DNA of 28,194 bases, from the NCBI GenBank assembly GCA_036788195.1, contig DAIQNX010000039.1:1-28194 (forward strand), written 5' to 3'. Position 1 is the stretch's first letter. The number at the start of each line of letters is the position of its first letter. This document shows positions 21,555 through 28,194 of the stretch, piece by piece. This DNA comes from CALFXN01 sp937957815. GTDB taxonomy: Bacteria; Synergistota; Synergistia; Synergistales; Aminobacteriaceae. A program made the translations under genes and the position numbers. Below the pieces are notes generated by a model. The model did no database searches, had not been told where the DNA came from, and saw nothing but the letters and a program-made list of their open reading frames with translations.

Positions 21555-22331
21555 GGGACAAAAAGCAGGAAGCATCGCGAATTCGAACACAGGGAACGGC
21601 TTTTTCTGAGAGAAGCGAGACGGCTTCTCCTCGAGAACGGTTTTCCGGCGCTCAGCATGGATCAGGTGGCTGAGGCCCTCGAATACTCGCGGGGGACGCT
21701 CTATCAGCACTTCCGTTCGAAGGAGGACCTCGTCTGCGCGCTGACGCTCGAGACGATGGAAACGATCGCCGGCATGATGGAAAGGGTCGAGCGCTTCGAC
21801 GCCTGCTCGCGCGACAAGACGCTCGCGTGGGGCTTCATGCTCGGGCTGCTTGCGGATCTCCATCCCGACTACATCACCACGCAGCTGATTCTCGAGGTAC
21901 AGGACATCGACGAGAAGGCATCTCCCGAAAGGGCTGGGAGAATCCGTTTCCTCCACGCGTCGCTTCGCGAACGAGTCCTCTCGATGATGAAGCTCGGCAT
22001 CCGGGAGGGGAACCTTCATCTCAGGGACGACGCGGAAAAGGAGGAGCTCCTGTTCGGACTCGTCGCGCTTTCGTGGGGTGCGCTCGTGACGGGGACGGAT
22101 CCGGAGGATAAGCGTCTTCTCTACATGGATGTCGATCTGGGACAGGGACTCATCCGCAATATCGACGCGCTTCTCGACGGATACGGCTGGCGTCCGCTCT
22201 CGAAAGATCGAAATCACGAAGATGTGCGGGGTCGGATTCTGCGAGAGGTCTTCGCGGCGGAGCACGCTGCGGTTCGGGCGCTGCGTTCGGGATGCCGTGG
22301 ACCGGAGAAACGGAGGAACGAAGATGCGTAG
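21552..22331 (+). CDS. TetR family repressor of the RND efflux operon
   Basis: A 259-aa regulator starting at the ATG at 21552 (MGTKSRKHREFEHRERLFL); earlier ATGs in frame fall inside the operator and are less likely. The N-terminal TetR HTH reads ARRLLLENGFPALSMDQVAEAL then EYSRGTLYQHFRSKEDLVCAL. The C-terminal part is an all-helical ligand-binding domain with no clear relatives recognisable by eye, followed by an unusually long basic tail from about residue 225. It overlaps the membrane fusion protein gene by eight bases, so regulator and pump are one operon. No ribosome-binding site is seen before the ATG, which, with the promoter so close, suggests a very short or absent leader. Confidence 0.88.
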   Translation: MGTKSRKHREFEHRERLFLREARRLLLENGFPALSMDQVAEALEYSRGTLYQHFRSKEDLVCALTLETMETIAGMMERVERFDACSRDKTLAWGFMLGLLADLHPDYITTQLILEVQDIDEKASPERAGRIRFLHASLRERVLSMMKLGIREGNLHLRDDAEKEELLFGLVALSWGALVTGTDPEDKRLLYMDVDLGQGLIRNIDALLDGYGWRPLSKDRNHEDVRGRILREVFAAEHAAVRALRSGCRGPEKRRNEDA

Positions 22332-23511
22332 AAGGTATGTGATGCTCCTGTCTTTCGCGACGGCGGGAATCTTCGGCGGGTGGCTGGTTCTCTCCGGCTG
22401 TGCGGGGACGGCGTCGAAAGATCTTCCCGCTGCGGAACAGGGTGGCCGGAGAGTCCCCGTCGTAACGGAGACCGTCGTGTCCCGGGATTTCTATGACCGT
22501 GTATCCGTTCAGGGAAACCTGAAGGCGGTAACGTCAATACTGGTGCCTCCGCGTGTCGGTGGTGTCGTGGAGAAGATCTTCGTCGACAAGGGGGATGCGG
22601 TCGGGGAAGGCGAAACGCCGCTGTTCCAGATCGAGGATGTCAGGCTGAAGCAGGCGGTCGAAATAGCCCGTCAGCAGCTCAACGCGGCCAGACTGCAACT
22701 GAGCGAACGCGAGATAGCGCTCGAACGGACGCGCGCGGAGCTCGACAAGGCCCGAAAGGATCGCGATCGCTACGAGAAGCTCTATCGGGAACGCGTCGTC
22801 TCGCTGAACGAATTCGAGCGTGTCTCGCTGCAGCATACGCAGGTCGCCGCCGGGATCAGGGCGACGGAGAAGATGGTCGCGCTCGGCCGGGAGGGAATCC
22901 GGCAGGCCGAGGCCGCACTGGCGATCGCCGAGAAGGATCTGGGGGATACGCTCGTAAAAGCTCCGATGACGGGTGTCGTGACGCAGCGATTTCTCGATCC
23001 CGGGGCGCTCGCCGGGACAAGCACGCCGGTGCTTCAGATAGAAGATCTCTCGAAGATCAAGGTGAGCTGCTTTCTTCCCTTTCAAACGTACGCGAAGGTC
23101 CAGGTCGGAAAGACGCCAATACGTGTCGCGATCGGGGATCGCGTGATCGATGGAGTGGTCTCCTACAAGAGCCCGACGATCAACGCGCAGCTGCGGACAT
23201 TCGAGGTCGAATGCGTTCTCGAGAATCCGCCTGAAGGGTTTACGGCCGGCGCTCTTGCCGAAATCGGCGTCCTTTTCGAGAAAAGAATCGCGCCGGGGAT
23301 TCCGAGGAATTCCGTTCAGACGCGGAACGGGCAGCCGGTCGTCTTCGTCGTCGAAGATCAGAAGGCGCGGATGGTCCCGGTCTCGACCGGGCTCGAAACG
23401 GACGGATGGCTCGAGGTCAGGGATTCGTCGCTTGCGCCGGGGCAGGATATCGTTTCCGAAGGCCAGTTCATGCTCGATGACGGAACTCCCGTCATGATCC
23501 GGACGAAATAG
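22324..23511 (+). CDS. RND efflux membrane fusion protein (lipoprotein)
   Basis: A 395-aa periplasmic adaptor of the HlyD/AcrA family that links the RND pump to an outer-membrane channel. It begins with a lipoprotein signal (LVLSGC lipobox near residue 28). The barrel-sandwich half motifs are VPPRVGGVVEKIFVDKGDAVGEGETPLFQIED and, after a long coiled coil (QQLNAARLQLSEREIALERTRAELDKARK onward), DTLVKAPMTGVVTQRFLDPGALAGTSTPVLQIEDLSKI. The C-terminal membrane-proximal domain ends NGQPVVFVVEDQKARMVPVSTG. Start ATG follows GGAGG inside the tetR end, indicating coupling. No TolC-type outer-membrane channel gene is in the window. A diderm envelope is implied. Confidence 0.92.
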   Translation: MRRRYVMLLSFATAGIFGGWLVLSGCAGTASKDLPAAEQGGRRVPVVTETVVSRDFYDRVSVQGNLKAVTSILVPPRVGGVVEKIFVDKGDAVGEGETPLFQIEDVRLKQAVEIARQQLNAARLQLSEREIALERTRAELDKARKDRDRYEKLYRERVVSLNEFERVSLQHTQVAAGIRATEKMVALGREGIRQAEAALAIAEKDLGDTLVKAPMTGVVTQRFLDPGALAGTSTPVLQIEDLSKIKVSCFLPFQTYAKVQVGKTPIRVAIGDRVIDGVVSYKSPTINAQLRTFEVECVLENPPEGFTAGALAEIGVLFEKRIAPGIPRNSVQTRNGQPVVFVVEDQKARMVPVSTGLETDGWLEVRDSSLAPGQDIVSEGQFMLDDGTPVMIRTK

Positions 23512-23522
23512 GAGACGACGCC

Positions 23523-26500
23523 ATGTTTCTTTCGAGTGCGTCCGTTCGGCGTCCGATCGCCGTTTCGGCGCTTCTTGTGGCGCTTCTCCTGCTCGGTCTC
23601 AACGCGTGGAGAAAGATCGGCCTCGAGCAGATGCCGCGAATGGATATTCCGTACGTCACGATCGTGACCGTATACCCGGGAGCGAGCCCTGCGGAGATAG
23701 AAACGGATGTCGCGAGAAAAATCGAGGATGCCGTCAGCACGATCGACGGGTTGAAGCACGTGAACTCGATGTCGATGGAGAACATGTGCCAGAATATCCT
23801 CGAATTCGAACTCGGCGTCGATGTGGATACCGCCGCGGCAGACGTGCGGGCGAAAATCGACGCCATTCTCAACGACCTGCCGGAAGCGGCGGAAAAGCCG
23901 AAGGTGATGAAGCTCGACATCAACGCGACGCCGATCATCACCCTGGCGCTGACGGGAAATGTTCCGGTGGACGAGCTGTACGACTACGCGGACAACAAAC
24001 TCCGCGACCGCTTCGCCGTCGTTCGCGGAGTCGCGAACGTCGAACTGATCGGAGGATCCAAACGCGAGGTTCACGTTCTTCTCGACAGGACCGCTCTGGC
24101 AGCCAGAGGGCTGACGACGATGAACGTCGTCGGCGCGGTGCAGCGTGGAATCCGTCTCATTCCATCGGGACGTATCCAGGACATTGGGTCCGAGTATTCT
24201 GTGAAATTCGACGCGGACTATCGCGACATATCGAACATGGGAAACCTCGAGATCGCGAATACGCCGCAGGGACGGGTCTATCTGAAGGACATCGGGCGCG
24301 TCGAAATGCGCCCCGAGGAGCCCAGACAGACGGCCTTCCTCGACGGAGCCCCCGCAATCGCGATCAGAATCGTCAAGAAGGCCGACGCGAACGCGCTCAG
24401 GGTCGTCGGGGAAGTCCGGGATCTCATGGATTCCCTCGTCCGTCTGCTGCCGGGCGGAATGCGACTCGTCTGGGTTCACGACAAGGGCGACATGATCAAG
24501 GCCTCCAACGACAGCGCGCTCGGCGACATCTGGACGGGAGTCGCGCTGACGGCCCTGATCCTCTTCTTCTTCCTGTACAACGTACGGACGACGATCATCA
24601 TCGCCATCACGATGCCAATGACGATCGTGATCGGAATGCTGTTTATCTATGCCGTCGGGTATACGATGAATACTTCGACGTTGCTCGCGATAGGCCTTTC
24701 GGTCGGAATTCTCGTTTCCAACTCGATCGTCGTCCTCGAAAGCATCGAATCGCGCCTCGCCGAGGGAATGAACGTCAGGGACGCGACGCGAATCGGGGCC
24801 TCGGACGTCGCGGTCGCCGTCCTTGCGAGCGCCGGAACGAATATGGTCGTCTTCATCCCGATCGCGACCATGGGCAGCATGGTGGGGCTCTTCTTCAAGC
24901 CGTTCGCGGTCACGAGCCTGATTGTCAATATCGCGTCGCTCTTCATTTCCTTCACGCTCACGCCGATTCTCTGCCTCCTCCTGCTGAAATCCGGCGAACA
25001 GAAAAAATGGTGGGGGCTCAGAAAGGCGGAGGCGCTCTGGAACGCGATGTTCGACCGGCTCACCGCATCGTACGTCGGATTTCTGCGGTTTTCCGGGCGA
25101 TCACGGATACTGACGTTCAGCATCCTGGCAGGTGGCATCGTTCTTCTTGCGCATGCGATGTACCTTTTCCCGAAGCTTGGCCTGTCGTTCACGCCGAATA
25201 TGGATCAGGGGCAGCTCTACGTAAAGCTCGAGTGTCCGACGGATACGAACCTGAAGGAGACGACTGCCCGGATGCGTGAAGTCGAGGCCATATTGAAGGA
25301 GCAGCCCGGACTCAGACATATCCTCACGACAGCAGGGAAGGTCGAGGGAGAGGCCGGGATCGCGACGGAAGGCGTATACATGGGACAGATCTTCCTGCGC
25401 TTCTGCGACAAGACGGAACGCAAATTTTCGATATTCGAACGGATGTCGGACATACGGGGGAAGCTTGCAGCCATTCCGAACGCCATCGTCACCGTCTCCC
25501 TCCCGAGTCTTGCGGGAGGGCAGGCCCGCCCCATCATGCTCCAGATCCAGGGGGATGACCTTACGAAGCTGGATGCGCTCGCGCTGCGGATCGCCGCGCT
25601 GGTGAAGCGGAATCCCGACATCGAGAACTCCGACACCAGCGTTCGCGAGGGGAAGCCGGAAATACGCATCTACCCGAAACGCGCGGTTCTCTCGGATCTC
25701 GGAATCTCGGAAACGGACCTCGGTCTGGCGCTTCGCGGCAATATCGAAGGGATCAAGGCCGGGACGTTCAAATCCTCGGACCGGACATACGACATCCGAG
25801 TGAAACTCTCCGAGGAACACGGTACGGAGCAGGTGAAGGAGTTTCTTTTCACGGGCGCTCCGGGACGTCCGCAGCTTCTCGGCAACCTCGCCGATATCTG
25901 CCAGACGAAGTCGCCGATCATGATCACGCGCGTCGACAAACAGCGAACCGCGATGTTCTACTCGGATATCGGGCGGAAGGCGGCTCTCGGGACGGTTGTC
26001 CGCGATCTTTCCGCGACGATCGACGCGAAGGCGGATCTCCCTCCGGGATACTCGTACCGCTTCATGGGAGACTACGAATTCATGCAGGAAGCGGCGAACG
26101 CGTTCCTCGAAGCGGCGATTATCGCCGTCGTGCTGACGTACCTCGTCCTCGCGGCCATCCTGGAATCGCTCACGCAGCCGATCGTCATCATGCTCACGCT
26201 GCCGCTCGGCCTGATCGGCGTCGTCTGGGCGCTCCTCCTGACGGGCGAAAACGTAAACGTCTTCGTCCTGCTCGGAATCGTCATGCTCATCGGCATCGTC
26301 GTCAATAATGCCGTGCTCCTGATGGACGCGTACCAGAAGAGACGGACTCTCGGGGAGTCGATGCGGGATGGAATGCTTGGGGCTATCGCGGATTCCTTCC
26401 GTCCGATCGTCATGATCACACTCGCTGCGGACCTCGGAATGTGGCCTCTGGCGATTGGAACTGGACTGGGGAGCGAACTCAGGACCGGGATCGGCATCGC

Positions 26501-26651
26501 GTCGGCGGGAGGAATTCTCGTCTCGGCGCTCCTGACGCTGCTGGTGATTCCGCTCGTTTATCTTCTCGTCGCCCCGAAAGCACGGGAAGATACGCCGGAT
26601 ATGAACGATGGAAAGCAGGAAGAGGGCCTCACGAGCCGAAACGACGCATGA
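23523..26651 (+). CDS. RND multidrug efflux permease with altered proton-relay residues
   Basis: A 1042-aa inner-membrane pump of the HAE-1 RND family, with twelve transmembrane segments and two large periplasmic loops. Typical features: N-terminal RRPIAVSALLVALLLLGL, DIPYVTIVTVYPGASPAEIETDV, GVANVELIGG, VVLTYLVLAAILESLTQPIVIMLTLPLGLIGVVWAL before TM9-10. In TM4, where AcrB has two Asp (407/408), this protein has Ser399-Asn400 (GLSVGILVSNSIVVLES). In TM10, where AcrB has Lys940, it has Asn928 (GIVVNNAVLLMD). The conserved Arg region SFRPIVMITLA is kept. Loss of all three relay charges suggests a different coupling mechanism or an altered ion. It follows the fusion protein by 11 bases. Confidence 0.93.
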   Translation: MFLSSASVRRPIAVSALLVALLLLGLNAWRKIGLEQMPRMDIPYVTIVTVYPGASPAEIETDVARKIEDAVSTIDGLKHVNSMSMENMCQNILEFELGVDVDTAAADVRAKIDAILNDLPEAAEKPKVMKLDINATPIITLALTGNVPVDELYDYADNKLRDRFAVVRGVANVELIGGSKREVHVLLDRTALAARGLTTMNVVGAVQRGIRLIPSGRIQDIGSEYSVKFDADYRDISNMGNLEIANTPQGRVYLKDIGRVEMRPEEPRQTAFLDGAPAIAIRIVKKADANALRVVGEVRDLMDSLVRLLPGGMRLVWVHDKGDMIKASNDSALGDIWTGVALTALILFFFLYNVRTTIIIAITMPMTIVIGMLFIYAVGYTMNTSTLLAIGLSVGILVSNSIVVLESIESRLAEGMNVRDATRIGASDVAVAVLASAGTNMVVFIPIATMGSMVGLFFKPFAVTSLIVNIASLFISFTLTPILCLLLLKSGEQKKWWGLRKAEALWNAMFDRLTASYVGFLRFSGRSRILTFSILAGGIVLLAHAMYLFPKLGLSFTPNMDQGQLYVKLECPTDTNLKETTARMREVEAILKEQPGLRHILTTAGKVEGEAGIATEGVYMGQIFLRFCDKTERKFSIFERMSDIRGKLAAIPNAIVTVSLPSLAGGQARPIMLQIQGDDLTKLDALALRIAALVKRNPDIENSDTSVREGKPEIRIYPKRAVLSDLGISETDLGLALRGNIEGIKAGTFKSSDRTYDIRVKLSEEHGTEQVKEFLFTGAPGRPQLLGNLADICQTKSPIMITRVDKQRTAMFYSDIGRKAALGTVVRDLSATIDAKADLPPGYSYRFMGDYEFMQEAANAFLEAAIIAVVLTYLVLAAILESLTQPIVIMLTLPLGLIGVVWALLLTGENVNVFVLLGIVMLIGIVVNNAVLLMDAYQKRRTLGESMRDGMLGAIADSFRPIVMITLAADLGMWPLAIGTGLGSELRTGIGIASAGGILVSALLTLLVIPLVYLLVAPKAREDTPDMNDGKQEEGLTSRNDA

Positions 26652-26672
26652 TTTTTCGGAATACGTCGGTAA

Positions 26673-26727
26673 TTGCCCATTTGCGTTCAGGACGGTATAA
26701 TGCGAACGTACGTGCAACCCGGTTGCA
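26673..26727 (+). promoter_or_regulatory. Promoter and palindrome upstream of modA
   Basis: TTGCCC (26673-26678), a 17-bp spacer and TATAAT (26696-26701) form a promoter, followed by the inverted repeat TGCAAC-CCG-GTTGCA (26713-26727) near the expected transcript start or leader. It could be an operator for a molybdate or tungstate sensor; it does not obviously match the ModE consensus. Confidence 0.5.
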
Positions 26728-26768
26728 GTAGTGCGCCGCATTTCATAGTGAAGGGAAGGATCGTCCCG

Positions 26769-27533
26769 ATGAGGCGTTTGCTCGTCCGTACCCTTGGTGT
26801 CGTACTGTTCGCCCTGATCTTCGGAGTTCTCGCGGCATCCGCGTCCTGCGCCGCGACCGTAGCGGCCGCCGCGAGCCTTCAGCCCGCGCTCGACGTCATT
26901 CTGCCGGAATTCAGCAAGGATACCGGAATCAAAATGGAAGTGGTATACAGCGCTTCGGGCAATCTGGCGAAACAGATCGAGAACGGAGCTCCCTTCGACC
27001 TGTATATGAGCGCCGACGAGAAGTGGGCCCGATATCTCGAGGAAAAGGGGAAGGTTACGGATCCCCGAGCGTTCGTGCAGTCGCCCCTTGTCTTGTGGTG
27101 GAAGAAAACGGAGTCGCCGAAGGAAGATGGACTGAAAGAGCCCAAGGTCACCGTGGTCATCGCAGATCCCGAGGTGGCGCCGTTCGGGAAGCTGGCGCGT
27201 AAATACCTTGAATCCAGGGGGCTCTTCGAGACGATGAACAAGGAAAACCGCGTCATCATCATGGGCGACGTGATGAAGGCGGCGCTTGCCGCAAAGGCCG
27301 GCGGCGGGGACTATGCGCTCCTGCCCCTGAGCAACGCGCAGCAGCTTGGAGAGGGGAGCTTCTCGAAGGTGTCGGCGCAACCGCAGGTCCTCTTCATCGC
27401 GAACGTGAAGGGGAGAACGACCTCCGAAACCGAAAAACTTGTGGAATATCTTTCGACCGAAAAGGCCGTAAAACTCTTCTTCTCGAAGGGATTCGAGATG
27501 GCGTCCTCTCAGGGAAAGACCGGCAGGAACTAG
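26769..27533 (+). CDS. modA: Molybdate ABC transporter, substrate-binding protein
   Basis: A 254-aa periplasmic oxyanion-binding protein. A signal sequence (LLVRTLGVVLFALIFGVLAASA, cleavage about residue 28) precedes the mature start TVAAAASLQPALDVILPEFSK, the classic ModA opening whose AAAS(L) residues bind the oxyanion. Other motifs: YSASGNLAKQIENGAPFDLYMSAD, RAFVQSPLVLW, VVIADPEVAPFGKLA and a late ALLPLSNAQ region. Start ATG at 26769 follows AAGGGAAGGA; GTG at 26748 is possible. It heads a modA-modB(-modC) operon; molybdate or tungstate supply fits a fermenter with oxidoreductases that need such cofactors (IorAB itself does not). Confidence 0.93.
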   Translation: MRRLLVRTLGVVLFALIFGVLAASASCAATVAAAASLQPALDVILPEFSKDTGIKMEVVYSASGNLAKQIENGAPFDLYMSADEKWARYLEEKGKVTDPRAFVQSPLVLWWKKTESPKEDGLKEPKVTVVIADPEVAPFGKLARKYLESRGLFETMNKENRVIIMGDVMKAALAAKAGGGDYALLPLSNAQQLGEGSFSKVSAQPQVLFIANVKGRTTSETEKLVEYLSTEKAVKLFFSKGFEMASSQGKTGRN

Positions 27534-27543
27534 CGGCCGGCGG

Positions 27544-28188
27544 ATGAACGAGGCGGTCTTTCTCAGCCTCAGGGTTCTTGCGTATGCCGTACCGCTGCTT
27601 CTCGTCCTCGGAAGCGCACTGGGGTGGGTTCTGGCCCGTTGCCGCTTCCGGGGGCGGGAGGTTGTGTCCACGCTTCTGCAGCTTCCGATCGTCCTCCCGC
27701 CTTCGGTCCTCGGCTTCTACCTGCTCTACGGAATGGGGGCCGTTCCCTTTTTCCGTGAGCGCCACATTCTCTTCGCGTTTCCGGCGACAGTGATCGGCGG
27801 AATGACGCCCGCGCTTCCGATCATGATCCAGGCGGCCCGGGCGGCGTTCTCCGGAGTCGACAGGGATCTCGAGGACGCGGCCCGGACCCTCGGCGTCGGA
27901 GAATGGCGCATCTTTTTCCGGATCACGCTCCCGCTGTCACGCAGGATGCTGTTTACGGGACTCGCGCTTTCGTCGGCCAGAGTGCTCGGCGATTTCGGCG
28001 TTACGCTGATGATCGCCGGGAACATGCCGGGGCGAACGCAGACGTTGCCTCTCTACATCTATCGCCAGGTCGAATCGCTGAACTTCGGCGCCGCGCACTG
28101 GGCTGCCGGGGCCCTCGTGGCCGTCGGAGTCGCGTGCCTCGCGGCCGTCCGACGCATGGAGACCAACCGCCATGAGCGCATGGTTTGA
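27544..28188 (+). CDS. modB: Molybdate ABC transporter, permease subunit
   Basis: A 214-aa inner-membrane permease with about five or six hydrophobic segments. Seen: LLVLGSALGWVLARCRFRGREVVSTLLQLPIVLPPSVLGFYLLYGMG, typical of ModB, and the EAA loop EDAARTLGVGEWRIFFRITLPLSRR that docks with the ATPase. ARVLGDFGVTLMIAGNMPGRTQTLPLYIYRQVE is another strongly conserved ModB stretch. It begins 10 bases after modA and overlaps the next start codon, so the three genes are probably coupled. Confidence 0.93.
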   Translation: MNEAVFLSLRVLAYAVPLLLVLGSALGWVLARCRFRGREVVSTLLQLPIVLPPSVLGFYLLYGMGAVPFFRERHILFAFPATVIGGMTPALPIMIQAARAAFSGVDRDLEDAARTLGVGEWRIFFRITLPLSRRMLFTGLALSSARVLGDFGVTLMIAGNMPGRTQTLPLYIYRQVESLNFGAAHWAAGALVAVGVACLAAVRRMETNRHERMV

Positions 28189-28194
28189 GGCGGA
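28172..28194 (+). CDS. modC: Probable modC start (partial at window end)
   Basis: An ATG at 28172, overlapping the modB end by 17 bases, opens MSAWFEA and runs off the window. Position after modAB suggests the ATPase ModC, but too little is visible to confirm it. Confidence 0.35.

Noticed and set aside
25101..27671. An 856-codon open frame on the minus strand
   Set aside because: It lies opposite the RND pump and modA, has no recognisable motif, and reflects GC-rich codon bias in the antisense frame.

Overview
The window has two very different halves. Positions 1 to about 5,000 are an accessory island: a cassette integron with a broken integrase, the 3' end of a group II intron, and insertion-sequence relics. 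From about 5,010 to the end it is GC-rich, gene-dense chromosome. A run of 100 Ns at 13630-13729 shows this is a scaffold, so small frameshifts could be assembly artefacts. The host looks like an anaerobic, amino-acid-fermenting bacterium. The combination of proline racemase, ProC, indolepyruvate:ferredoxin oxidoreductase (IorAB), a DmpA-type peptidase and HD-GYP would suit a Synergistota-like organism, but this is inference from gene content only.

Island (1-5000). The minus strand carries, in transcription order, a 63-aa excisionase-like HTH gene (4072-3881), an integron integrase gene intI (3884-2840, frame-broken), an attI-like region, and three co-oriented cassettes. These encode a DHFR/RibD-fold reductase, an NTF2/SnoaL-like protein and a nucleotidyltransferase, separated by attC-like sites. 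Because intI points the same way as the cassettes, this is the 'inverted integrase' layout rather than the divergent class 1 layout. The attC of the last cassette is cut in its outer core by the 3' end of an oppositely oriented group II intron, whose maturase C-terminus and domains V-VI lie at 67-429. Two related motifs like IS21-family ends (26-54 and 4941-4970) bracket the island, and a truncated transposase gene lies at 4279-4521.

Chromosome (5010-28194). (a) A permease-proC-proline racemase operon has a strong promoter and a perfect operator palindrome, and converges on a FadR-type GntR regulator across a shared terminator. (b) A patch at 8.8-11.2 kb holds a YoaP-like GNAT acetyltransferase, a methyltransferase and decayed gene fragments. 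(c) A tightly overlapped nitrilase-isochorismatase-YbaK operon converges on an MFS transporter interrupted by the gap. (d) A YheO/DauR-type regulator, apparently leaderless, overlaps iorA, followed by iorB and a terminator. (e) A secreted ComEC-like metallo-beta-lactamase-fold protein, a P1/DmpA peptidase (minus strand) and an HD-GYP phosphodiesterase follow. (f) A TetR-lipoprotein membrane fusion protein-RND pump operon has nested operator palindromes; the pump lacks the usual charged proton-relay residues. (g) A modA-modB molybdate uptake operon ends in what is probably the first codons of modC.

The best candidate for something undescribed is the excisionase-like gene translationally coupled to an integron integrase, with three tandem 10-bp repeats lying on its promoter.
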